Source: Vulcanimicrobiota bacterium
Lineage (GTDB): Bacteria; Vulcanimicrobiota; Vulcanimicrobiia; Vulcanimicrobiales; Vulcanimicrobiaceae
DNA length: 7,300 nt
Direction of reading: 5' to 3'
Assembly: GCA_019245275.1 (NCBI GenBank)
Contig: JAFARW010000149.1
Location: 1 to 7,300 of the forward strand
Positions 1 to 5,850 of this stretch are shown piece by piece (positions within the stretch are counted from its first letter, which is position 1; every line of letters begins with the position of its first letter). The notes beneath the pieces are model-generated. The model was not told where the DNA came from. It did not search any database and saw only the letters and a list, made by a program, of their open reading frames with translations. The position numbers and the translations under genes are program-made.

Positions 1-19
1 CGTACGACGTCGTCGGCCG

Positions 20-2113
20 CTAGATGCCTTTTTCGGCGCCGAAGTAGTGGATGTACTTGATCAGAAACTGCGGCACGGTCGTGTTTGTGCTCGCGTTGCC
101 GTAGATCACGTAAAGCTCGTCATGCGGCATGCGCTTGTAGAACGCCAGAGAGACGTTCGGGCAGAAGCCGAGCGCATTTGGATCGCTCGCGTTCGGTACG
201 AAGCACGTGCTCGCGCCGTTGTTAGGAATCGGCGGCGGTCCGAAGTAGCGCCGCACGCCGAACACGAGCGACGTATTGCGGTCGAAGTCGTAGGCAAAGC
301 TCGCGCGCTCAAGCCACTGAACGTTCGTGCTCGAGCCGTTCGGCAGCGGATGGTCGAGGTATTGACGCGTATCGTCCGCTTCCAAACTCAGCAAGCCACG
401 TTCGCCGACTTTAAACGTCGTCGATCGGAACCATGAATCGAGGCGTCCCGCACCGTAGCGGCCCGTGAAATATTGAATTTGAGTCGGCGTGGCGGTACCG
501 CTGTGATAGATCAACCGCTGCGCTTCTTGCGTTACCGGAACGACCGCGCCGTTGACCAGCAAGTAGCTCGAACCGGAATTGGAAATGAACTCCCAAAGCG
601 ATCGCGTCACGACGTCGATTTGCGCGTTGTAATCGGCCTGCCCGAGTAGACCCTTCGATGAATGGTAGTTGTCGACGAAGACACTCGCCTGAATCGAACG
701 GAACTTGCCGGCATTCGGGGTCCACGTGTGCTGGCTGAACAAGCCGTAACCCGCGATGTCGTTGTTGGAGACGAAGCCGTCAACCGGATTGTACTGTGCG
801 CCGATGCGACGGATGCCGCCGCCCGTAAAAGAATGCGGCCCATAGAATCCGCCGCCGAACTCCGCAAACTTCGCCTTTGAGGGATCGGTAACGTTGGTTC
901 CATTCTCGGTTCCATAATCGAGATACATGAACTTATGCTGCAGATCGTCCCATTTTGCAGCCAGCTGCAGCGTATCGTCTTTCAGTCCCGGCATGTCGAC
1001 GGCGACACGCTGTGCGGAGACATACAGATTGCGCGGACGTGTCGTGTAGATGACGGATTGCGCCGTATCATTGCGGCCCGCGCCCACCGCATCAAAGCCG
1101 GCGAACGTCCATGGGCCTTCCTTGCCTTCGATTGCATAGCCGTCGCGCGGCGTTGGAATCGCCGGTGTGTAGAGCGACTGCTCATTTGGGCACGCGTCGC
1201 ATTCAAAGTTGTTGTAATAAGTGGCGCCCTGCGTGAAAAACGGACGCGTTTCGTTGAGGAACCTGCGCAGCGCGGTTGGGGCGATCGTCGCCTGATCTTG
1301 CTCGGCGTTTGAAAAATCCGGATGCAGCGCAGCTACGAACGAGGTTCCGGATGTGATCGGAACCGAGAGATCGACGCCCATACGCGATGTGCTGCCGCCC
1401 GCGAGCCCCGACGCTAACGAGCCAAGTCCGTAAACGCCGATTCGCGGTTGGGGACGCAGTGCGGCCGGCATGTCAAGCATCGGCCGCGCGTAATTCGTGT
1501 CGGCAGTTCCGGAAAAGTTTGGACCGCCGCTCCAGACGTAGAGTGATTGAGTCGTTGGCTCCCAGCGGGTCAGGTTAACCAGCCATGTGTCGCGCCGCGC
1601 GCCGCGCATTGCGCGCAGCGGAATACGCATCGTAACCGTCCACTCGTGGTTGCCGATATGTGCTACGGCGTCCCACGTCGGCTCGTACGTCAGGTTCTCG
1701 GACGAATATTGGTAGCGCGTGCCGATGGGCGTCGAGATGAACTGGTAGTTGACGCCGTGCGTGCCGGCGGGCCAAAGACTGACCTTTACCTCGTCATCCG
1801 TATCGACGCCGTTCATGTTCGTGTGCTGCGAGGTCAGGATCGCCGTTCGCGTTTGGACCGCGTCGAAGCCCACATACAAATTCTTGCCGTCAGTTAAAAG
1901 GTAGGCGGTCGTCGCTTCTTGACTTGCCCCGCGCGTTTGCCGGTCGTATCCGAGCAGTACCTTGACGCCTTGCTGCCAGATCGGCGAGGCGAGGGTTCCA
2001 TCGAGAGCCGGTGCCTGTGCCACGTGCGGGATCTTCATCGATAACGTCGCCTCGTCGGCGAGCGCGGGCGCGGCTAAAAACGCCATTATCAAGAGAAAGA
2101 TGGGTGCTCTCAC
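20..2113 (-). CDS. Secreted CBM9-like / DUF5916-type outer-membrane beta-barrel protein
   Basis: The predicted 697-residue protein has a signal peptide (about residues 1-19, hydrophobic FLLIMAFLAAPALA, then a likely cut before DEA). A carbohydrate-binding family 9-like beta-sandwich follows (about 33-215, including ALDGTLASPIW and later LYVGFDA). The rest is a long region of alternating residues typical of a beta-barrel (about 220-697). The junction carries HPDFSNAEQDQ (264-274) and RPFFTQG (290-296), which match the NPDF..VE.D and KRPFF.EG signature of the DUF5916 family. The last strand ends in LIKYIHYF. Two CxnC pairs (CDAC near 305-308 and another near the C-terminus) could form disulfides in exposed loops. 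I chose the GTG at 2113 because GGAGAG lies nine bases upstream and it gives a clean signal peptide. A TTG at 2140 would add nine residues but has no ribosome site. Family substrates are unknown, and a glycan or surface-polymer role is inference. The gene stands alone behind its own strong promoter. Confidence 0.82.
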   Translation of the reverse strand: MRAPIFLLIMAFLAAPALADEATLSMKIPHVAQAPALDGTLASPIWQQGVKVLLGYDRQTRGASQEATTAYLLTDGKNLYVGFDAVQTRTAILTSQHTNMNGVDTDDEVKVSLWPAGTHGVNYQFISTPIGTRYQYSSENLTYEPTWDAVAHIGNHEWTVTMRIPLRAMRGARRDTWLVNLTRWEPTTQSLYVWSGGPNFSGTADTNYARPMLDMPAALRPQPRIGVYGLGSLASGLAGGSTSRMGVDLSVPITSGTSFVAALHPDFSNAEQDQATIAPTALRRFLNETRPFFTQGATYYNNFECDACPNEQSLYTPAIPTPRDGYAIEGKEGPWTFAGFDAVGAGRNDTAQSVIYTTRPRNLYVSAQRVAVDMPGLKDDTLQLAAKWDDLQHKFMYLDYGTENGTNVTDPSKAKFAEFGGGFYGPHSFTGGGIRRIGAQYNPVDGFVSNNDIAGYGLFSQHTWTPNAGKFRSIQASVFVDNYHSSKGLLGQADYNAQIDVVTRSLWEFISNSGSSYLLVNGAVVPVTQEAQRLIYHSGTATPTQIQYFTGRYGAGRLDSWFRSTTFKVGERGLLSLEADDTRQYLDHPLPNGSSTNVQWLERASFAYDFDRNTSLVFGVRRYFGPPPIPNNGASTCFVPNASDPNALGFCPNVSLAFYKRMPHDELYVIYGNASTNTTVPQFLIKYIHYFGAEKGI

Positions 2114-2122
2114 GCTTGCTCG

Positions 2123-2128
2123 CTCTCC
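2123..2128 (-). promoter_or_regulatory. Ribosome binding site deciding the start of the barrel gene
   Basis: GGAGAG on the minus strand sits nine bases before the GTG at 2113. The alternative TTG at 2140 has no purine-rich site before it. This supports the shorter reading frame. Confidence 0.6.
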
Positions 2129-2146
2129 AATCGTCAGCAACGGCTA

Positions 2147-2164
2147 CAACTAATTCTTTAAGAG
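2147..2164. repeat. Direct repeat copy 1, proximal operator candidate
   Basis: Read on the minus strand the copy is CTCTTAAAGAATTAGTTG. It matches copy 2 at 16 of 18 positions; only the central two bases differ (AG here, TT there). It begins just after the -10 box and covers the predicted transcription start and the first transcribed bases. A protein bound here would block initiation or promoter clearance. The binding function is inferred. Confidence 0.5.
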
Positions 2165-2207
2165 TCACTATACCGCGCCCCGTTCGACCTGTCAACTAAT
2201 TAATTAA
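2160..2207 (-). promoter_or_regulatory. Strong sigma70-type promoter with UP-like A/T tract, driving the barrel gene
   Basis: On the minus strand a perfect TTGACA -35 box (2190-2195) is followed by exactly 17 bases and a TATAGT -10 box (2167-2172, five of six consensus). Transcription should begin near 2160, giving a leader of about 46 bases before the GTG at 2113. An unbroken A/T run (2197-2207) lies directly upstream of the -35 box, where UP elements bind the RNA polymerase alpha subunit. The spacer is GC-rich. This is much closer to consensus than anything else I found in the window. If the host uses a standard housekeeping sigma factor, the unregulated promoter should be strong. Confidence 0.8.
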
Positions 2208-2210
2208 GAG
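2193..2210. repeat. Direct repeat copy 2, distal operator candidate overlapping the -35 box
   Basis: Read on the minus strand the copy is CTCTTAATTAATTAGTTG. It overlaps the outer half of the -35 hexamer and all of the A/T-rich upstream tract, about -33 to -50 from the predicted start. The two copies start 46 bases apart, in the same orientation, and enclose the core promoter. This copy contains TTAATTAA, so some of its A/T content may serve as an UP element rather than as a specific site. Confidence 0.5.
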
Positions 2211-2268
2211 ACGCGGTCCCGCCGATTGTAGCGCCAAGTAGTGAAAAAGTCCTAAATCCTTATCAAAT

Positions 2269-2284
2269 GCCGGCCCGCGCCGAC
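2269..2284 (-). terminator. Weak hairpin just past the OsmC gene, possible terminator
   Basis: On the minus strand GTCGGC, loop GCGG, GCCGGC folds into a six-pair GC-rich stem with one U-G pair, starting six bases after the OsmC stop codon. It is followed by ATTTGAT, not a real run of T. The position is right for ending the five-gene transcript, but the poor T tract makes intrinsic termination uncertain. The rest of the gap (2211-2268) holds nothing else I can name. Confidence 0.3.
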
Positions 2285-2290
2285 GAATGA

Positions 2291-2728
2291 TCAGGCGAGG
2301 GCTGCGGTTAGCTCGATATTGACCCCGCCGCGCAGCGCATTTGAAACGGGGCAAGCCGCTTCGGCGGCTTTGGCAATCTCCTGGAACTGATCATTCGCAA
2401 GCCCCGGAACGCTCGCATGTGTGTTCAATCGCATTCGCGTAATTTTGAATCCACCGCCAGATTGCGGCTCGACAACACATGTTGCATCCGTGCACACTTC
2501 CTGCGGTTGAAACCCGCGCCCGCCTAGCGCAGCCGCCAGCGCCATACTGTAACAGCTGGCATGAGCTGCGGCAATAAGTTCCTCCGGGTTGGTTCCGGGT
2601 GCATTTTCGAACCGGGTAGCAAAGCTGTAAGGCGTATCCGTTAATGTGCCGCTCGACATCGTGAAGCGGCCATTGCCGCCGCGAAGGTCGCCGGTCCACA
2701 CGGCAGATGCATTACGCTCGAGGGCCAT
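2291..2728 (-). CDS. osmC: OsmC family peroxiredoxin
   Basis: A thiol peroxidase that reduces organic hydroperoxides and hydrogen peroxide in the cytoplasm. In studied members the electrons come from lipoylated partners. The 145-residue protein follows E. coli OsmC along nearly its whole length: an N-terminal strand with AVWTGDL, then TRFENAPGTNPEELIAAAHA leading to the peroxidatic Cys59 in HASCYSMAL, and the resolving Cys126 in ACPVSNAL. The GTNPEEL segment and spacing mark the OsmC branch and not Ohr. Two more cysteines, Cys79 and Cys84, are not part of the catalytic pair. No signal peptide is present. The start ATG has a strong ribosome site. The gene lies 15 bases after the ABC1 kinase stop, so it is probably the last gene of that operon. 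In other bacteria osmC genes are often stress-induced; no separate promoter is visible here. Confidence 0.95.
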   Translation of the reverse strand: MALERNASAVWTGDLRGGNGRFTMSSGTLTDTPYSFATRFENAPGTNPEELIAAAHASCYSMALAAALGGRGFQPQEVCTDATCVVEPQSGGGFKITRMRLNTHASVPGLANDQFQEIAKAAEAACPVSNALRGGVNIELTAALA

Positions 2729-2735
2729 CGTAGAA

Positions 2736-2741
2736 CTCCTT
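2736..2741 (-). promoter_or_regulatory. Strong ribosome binding site of osmC
   Basis: AAGGAG on the minus strand lies seven bases before the ATG at 2728. It sits inside the 15-base gap after the upstream stop codon. It is the best Shine-Dalgarno match in the five-gene run, so osmC may be translated well even as the last gene. Confidence 0.75.
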
Positions 2742-2743
2742 AT

Positions 2744-4366
2744 CTAAAGAGATTTGCGTCGTTTCAAATTCGCCCACGCAGTGCGAAAGACAACGATTCC
2801 GGCAATGATCAGCGCGATCCAAAAAATCCAGGGAATGGCCGCGCGCCAGCCGGTCGGACGGTAAACCACAAAAAGAACGCTGATTCCAACGATGCAAGCC
2901 GCCGCGATCATCGTTGCGTTCGCTCGCTCGACGACGCGCTCGATCGTGCGCATAGCCGGTTGCAGATCTTCCACCTTTGCCCAAACGTGGAGGTTGCCGC
3001 GCTCGATATCGGCGAGAACGCGGTCGGCTCGTCGCGGCAGATCGATGCTCAATTCGGCCGTATCTAGCGCGGAGAGCCGCGCGCGTTCGAACCACTCGCC
3101 GGGCGAAAGTCTGGCGAGAGCGGCCCGCTCGGAAATCGGGCTCAAAAAGTCGGCCAGGGTTCGTTCGGGCGCGACGTCACTGACGATCGATTCGCTCATC
3201 GCGACCGTCTTAAAGAATATTGTCAGCGAGCTTGGCGGGCGTAGCCCATAGGTGCGAATCAAATCGAGCATATCGCTGAGCGCGGGCGCGATTTCGATTC
3301 GCGCTAACGATGCGCTGAGATAGCGGTCCAGCAGCCGCCGGAGTTCGTTGGTAAACGCCATGCGGTCGATCGGCCCTGCGGGGGGTGCGATCTGCATCAA
3401 ACGATCGGTGATCCGCTCGACGTCGTGGCGCTGCATCGCGATCAAGATGTCGGCGATGCGTCGCCGGTTCTCATCGCTGAGCGTACCGACCATTCCGAAG
3501 TCGATGGCGCCGATTGTGCCGTCCTCGAAGATCAAAAGGTTGCCAGGATGTGGGTCGGCATGGAAGATGCCGTGCAGCAGTGCGGGTTCCAGGACGAATC
3601 GCGCGATACGCTCTGCGGCTGATTCGCGTCGAGTTTTCGTGAGTGAACCGGTTTCGGTGGCGCGCATCCCGTCGATGCGGGTCAGCGTTAAAACGTGGGC
3701 AGTGGAGAGATCTGCAATGACCTCCGGAAGACGAAAGCCGGCGTCGTCTTCGAAAAATGAGCGGAAGAGGCGAATATTGCGCGCCTCTCGCGTGTAGTCG
3801 AGCTCGGCGCGCAGGGTGTCGCCAAACTCCGCGACGATGCCCGGCATATCGTAATCGGCGAGATCCGGAAAGTACTTCTCCGACGACTCGGCGAGCTGGG
3901 CCAAGATCTCGAGATCTCGTTCGACGATCGCGCGTACGCCCGGCTTGCGCACTTTGACGACGACCTCGCGGCCGTCGTGGAGCTTCGCAAAATGCGCTTG
4001 TCCAATAGAAGCCGACGCCAGCGGAACGGGATCGAAGAATGCAAACAGCTGCTGTGGCGGCGCGCCCAATTCGGATTCGATGTCTGCCTCGATGGCGGAC
4101 GTATCGACGGGTGGCATCGCATCTTGAAGTTTGGCAAGCTCCTCACGGTATTCGGGCGGCAGCTCGCCACGGGTCGAGAGAATCTGGCCGAACTTGATGA
4201 ACGTCGGGCCAAGTTCTTCGCAGACTAGACGTGCTTGTTCGGCTTGTGTGTGCGCGCGGTCGCCCGACGGCAGGCGCAGCGCGCCGGCCGCGGCAAGGCC
4301 GTGCTTTCCAAAGGCGCCGATGATCTCCCGATAACGCTCTGCGCGCGTCGGGGCGCGTTGTTCCAC
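2744..4366 (-). CDS. ABC1/AarF/UbiB-family atypical kinase-like membrane protein
   Basis: A member of the ABC1 (ADCK/COQ8) atypical kinases, which support ubiquinone or other isoprenoid-lipid metabolism, probably as ATPases. The 540 residues are close to E. coli UbiB (546). Visible family marks, in order: the KxGQ motif at 58-61 (FIKFGQILSTR); the alanine-rich loop that replaces the usual glycine-rich loop (LASASIGQ, 116-123); the ATP-binding Lys138 in VVVKV; ELDYTREARN (188-197); the catalytic segment HADPHPGN (269-276) with Asp271 and Asn276; and the metal-binding DFG at 289-291. Two membrane helices (about 485-503 and 510-527) end the protein, as in UbiB. All key residues are intact. The start is GTG, nine bases past the stop of the upstream secreted-protein gene, with only a weak ribosome site, so translational coupling is likely. 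No ubiquinone or menaquinone genes are adjacent, so ubiB is not assigned. Confidence 0.92.
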   Translation of the reverse strand: MEQRAPTRAERYREIIGAFGKHGLAAAGALRLPSGDRAHTQAEQARLVCEELGPTFIKFGQILSTRGELPPEYREELAKLQDAMPPVDTSAIEADIESELGAPPQQLFAFFDPVPLASASIGQAHFAKLHDGREVVVKVRKPGVRAIVERDLEILAQLAESSEKYFPDLADYDMPGIVAEFGDTLRAELDYTREARNIRLFRSFFEDDAGFRLPEVIADLSTAHVLTLTRIDGMRATETGSLTKTRRESAAERIARFVLEPALLHGIFHADPHPGNLLIFEDGTIGAIDFGMVGTLSDENRRRIADILIAMQRHDVERITDRLMQIAPPAGPIDRMAFTNELRRLLDRYLSASLARIEIAPALSDMLDLIRTYGLRPPSSLTIFFKTVAMSESIVSDVAPERTLADFLSPISERAALARLSPGEWFERARLSALDTAELSIDLPRRADRVLADIERGNLHVWAKVEDLQPAMRTIERVVERANATMIAAACIVGISVLFVVYRPTGWRAAIPWIFWIALIIAGIVVFRTAWANLKRRKSL

Positions 4367-4375
4367 GAGTCGCTC

Positions 4376-4918
4376 TTACCCATCTTCGTTTTGGCAACGT
4401 GCCGTTTTCGGATCGTCACTCGGGAAAATTGCGAAGAGCGTGCCCTTTGGAACCGTGATGTTCTTGCCATGGTGAAAATAATTGAAGGCGCCGATAGCGG
4501 CTCCAAATCCGGGGACTGGAATTGCGCCAAGATACCCGGGCAAAGCGTTCGACGCGCCGGATTGGGCGAGATCACCTGGCTTATGGTCGAGCACGACGCC
4601 GAGTTTCTTGCCGCCCGGTAAGAGCAAGTAGCGCGGCTCCATGACAAGCGTACCGGCGCGCCCGCCTCTCCCTGCAGGTGATGCAATCGAAACGATTCCC
4701 CAACCGAGGGTATGCGGCGGGATGATGATTCGCGTTCGGTCGGTGACCGCGTTGATCGTTTTGAATCGGAAGAAATCACCCGGATGGGCCTTTGCCGAGT
4801 CGACGCTATCGATCGTTTCGACGGCCACGATCGTGCAAAGGTCGGACTGATCGTGTGGCGGCGGCGTTGCCGCGATCAGCGGAACGAAAAACAAAAGAGC
4901 GACGAGTGTTGCTCTCAT
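4376..4918 (-). CDS. Secreted protein of unknown function with glycine-zipper-like segment
   Basis: The 180-residue protein has a clear signal peptide (MRATLVALLFFVPLIAA, cut near residue 17). The mature part runs PGDFFRF (46-52), IIIPPHTLGWGIV (64-76), a glycine-rich AGRGGRAG turn (82-89), RYLLLPGGKKLGVVLD (96-111), a small-residue segment GAIPVPGFGAAIGAF (131-145) and ITVPKGTLFAIFP (154-166). I have seen this order in many uncharacterised envelope proteins: GD.F, then P..T with G.V, then a LP.G..+ strand, a glycine-zipper-like stretch, then VP.GT. It also loosely recalls the beta-domain of VirB10/TrbI. Cys28 and Cys175 could form a disulfide. An upstream GTG (4933) would add five residues (MSTRA). 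Neither start has a good ribosome site, and I prefer the ATG because the signal peptide then begins directly. It lies 34 bases after the lipoprotein stop and 9 before the kinase start. The function is unknown. Confidence 0.75.
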   Translation of the reverse strand: MRATLVALLFFVPLIAATPPPHDQSDLCTIVAVETIDSVDSAKAHPGDFFRFKTINAVTDRTRIIIPPHTLGWGIVSIASPAGRGGRAGTLVMEPRYLLLPGGKKLGVVLDHKPGDLAQSGASNALPGYLGAIPVPGFGAAIGAFNYFHHGKNITVPKGTLFAIFPSDDPKTARCQNEDG

Positions 4919-4952
4919 CGCTCTGGTTGACACTGCTGTTTTCGAATCTTTG

Positions 4953-5399
4953 CTACTGCGTCGTAAAGACGCCGACGACCGTTGGGATGCAGGTCGACCC
5001 GGTATTGTTGACGCTGACTTGAAAAGTCGTTGCTGCAGGCAATGTGCTGAACGCGCCGCTTTGATAGATGGGGTTCGGAAACGGCGGAATCGTGTTAGGG
5101 GTGGGCAGCGGATTTGGCGCCGGCGTCAGACTGCCGGCGCTTGTAATGAGGAAGCCGCCCCCGGTCAGCACAATCTGCCAGCCTGCCGGCAGTGTTGTCG
5201 TGGTTCCGATAATTACTTGTCCGACGTTGTCAGGAACTCCGACGGCGCTGTTCGCCGGAAAAACAAGCGCGCTACTCGCGCCGACTTCCGCCAGGCATGA
5301 CGACGACGGTGTTGGTGTGCCGCCGGTCGTCGACGACGAACACGCTGCCGTGCCGATTCCAAAGACAGCCGCGACAAGCCAAATATAGTTGCGCCTCAT
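4953..5399 (-). CDS. Small predicted lipoprotein with single Ig-like (Big_5-style) domain
   Basis: A 148-residue protein with a lipoprotein signal: charged MRRNY, a hydrophobic stretch, then GTAAC with Cys20 as the lipid-modified residue. A flexible Ser/Thr/Pro linker (21-34) follows. The rest looks like one bacterial Ig-like domain: LVFPANSAVGVPDNVGQVII (45-64) resembles the opening strand of Big_5 domains (SPANGATGVP...), and the end, ATTFQVSVNN to VGVFTT, resembles their closing TY.V...FTT strands. A proline/asparagine-rich loop (92-110) interrupts the middle. Cys35 and Cys137 could pair. The resemblance is from memory and moderate. The ATG has no obvious ribosome site. It starts 49 bases after the dehydratase stop, so it may be co-transcribed. 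No enzyme motif is visible; a structural or binding role at the envelope is inference. Confidence 0.72.
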   Translation of the reverse strand: MRRNYIWLVAAVFGIGTAACSSSTTGGTPTPSSSCLAEVGASSALVFPANSAVGVPDNVGQVIIGTTTTLPAGWQIVLTGGGFLITSAGSLTPAPNPLPTPNTIPPFPNPIYQSGAFSTLPAATTFQVSVNNTGSTCIPTVVGVFTTQ

Positions 5400-5448
5400 G
5401 ATGATTATTTAGCTTCGCACGGGGGCGCTTCATGCCGATAAGGCGTTC

Positions 5449-5817
5449 TCATTCGTTTTTCATCGAACGGTAGGCGACGTCGCATTTGGCGGCGAGGATG
5501 AAATCGCTCTCGGTCAGGCCGTCGATCTTGTGAGTCCAAATGTCGAGCCGAACCTTGCCCCAGCTCAAGTAGATGTCGGGGTGATGGCGCTGCTCCTCGG
5601 CGATCGTGCCGGCTTCATTTGTAAAAGCAAGCGCTTGGCGGAAGTTTTTGAACTCGAATGTTTTCTCGAGATGGTGTTCGTCGACGGAGCGCCATCCCGC
5701 TGGAAGCTTCTTGAGCAGCGCATCAATTTGATCGCCCGCCAAGGGAGGCACGCCGCCTCGACACGGAACGCACGCGCGCTCGGCTAGTTCAGTCATACCT
5801 AGATATTCGTGGCGCAT
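5449..5817 (-). CDS. phhB: 4a-hydroxytetrahydrobiopterin dehydratase (pterin-4a-carbinolamine dehydratase)
   Basis: The enzyme dehydrates 4a-hydroxytetrahydropterin to quinonoid dihydropterin and so recycles the cofactor of aromatic amino acid hydroxylases such as phenylalanine hydroxylase. The 122 residues have the family layout: N-terminal CVPCRGG (16-22), seen in many bacterial members; GWRSVDEHHLEKTFEFKNF (41-59); then the active-site HHPD (78-81), WGKVRLDIWTH with His96 (86-96), and GLTESD with Asp105 (100-105). These match the catalytic HHP, TH and Asp of human DCoH. The ATG at 5817 has AAGG at a usable distance; the internal ATG at 5796 has only AGG one base before it and is rejected. 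It is divergent from the aquaporin gene and heads the five-gene minus-strand run. No phenylalanine hydroxylase gene is in view, so the hydroxylase partner is unknown, and a role in another pterin pathway (for example molybdopterin) is possible. Confidence 0.93.
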   Translation of the reverse strand: MRHEYLGMTELAERACVPCRGGVPPLAGDQIDALLKKLPAGWRSVDEHHLEKTFEFKNFRQALAFTNEAGTIAEEQRHHPDIYLSWGKVRLDIWTHKIDGLTESDFILAAKCDVAYRSMKNE

Positions 5818-5850
5818 GGTCGCCTTGCTCCATAGGAGAAGGCTCCGGGC
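5818..5850. promoter_or_regulatory. 33-base divergent gap with symmetric ribosome sites
   Basis: The only sequence between two outward-facing start codons. CTCC (5828-5831), GGAG (5835-5838) and CTCC (5843-5846) alternate, so each strand carries a GGAG. The plus strand has GGAGAAGG (5835-5842) eight bases before the aquaporin ATG. The minus strand has GGAG with AAGG closer to the dehydratase ATG at 5817. The gap is too short for two promoters, so each gene's promoter must lie within the other's coding region. I found no convincing -35/-10 pair for either. Confidence 0.5.

Noticed and set aside
4..13. Perfect ten-base palindrome ACGACGTCGT at the left edge
   Set aside because: Short and GC-rich, next to the barrel-gene stop with no T tract; likely by chance, and the context is cut off.
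47..436. Plus-strand open frame of 129 codons inside the barrel gene
   Set aside because: Arginine/alanine-rich shadow translation of a real gene on the other strand, with no recognisable domain.
2225..2230. TACAAT on the minus strand as the -10 of a second upstream promoter
   Set aside because: No hexamer resembling TTGACA lies 16 to 18 bases upstream; the -10 alone is not enough.
4235..4621. Plus-strand open frame of 128 codons across the kinase and secreted-protein genes
   Set aside because: It lies antisense to two supported genes, and the protein has no domain or plausible signal.
5430..5447. Small inverted repeat GCC-gataa-GGC after the dehydratase stop as a terminator
   Set aside because: Only three solid base pairs and no T tract, so termination is not supported.
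5400..5448. Possible promoter for the lipoprotein gene (TAAATAAT just before its ATG)
   Set aside because: No -35 partner at a valid distance, and the start site would fall almost on the ATG. Left as a gap inside an operon.
5794..5796. Internal ATG as the start of the pterin dehydratase
   Set aside because: Its only purine match (AGG) is one base away, too close; the ATG at 5817 has a properly spaced site.
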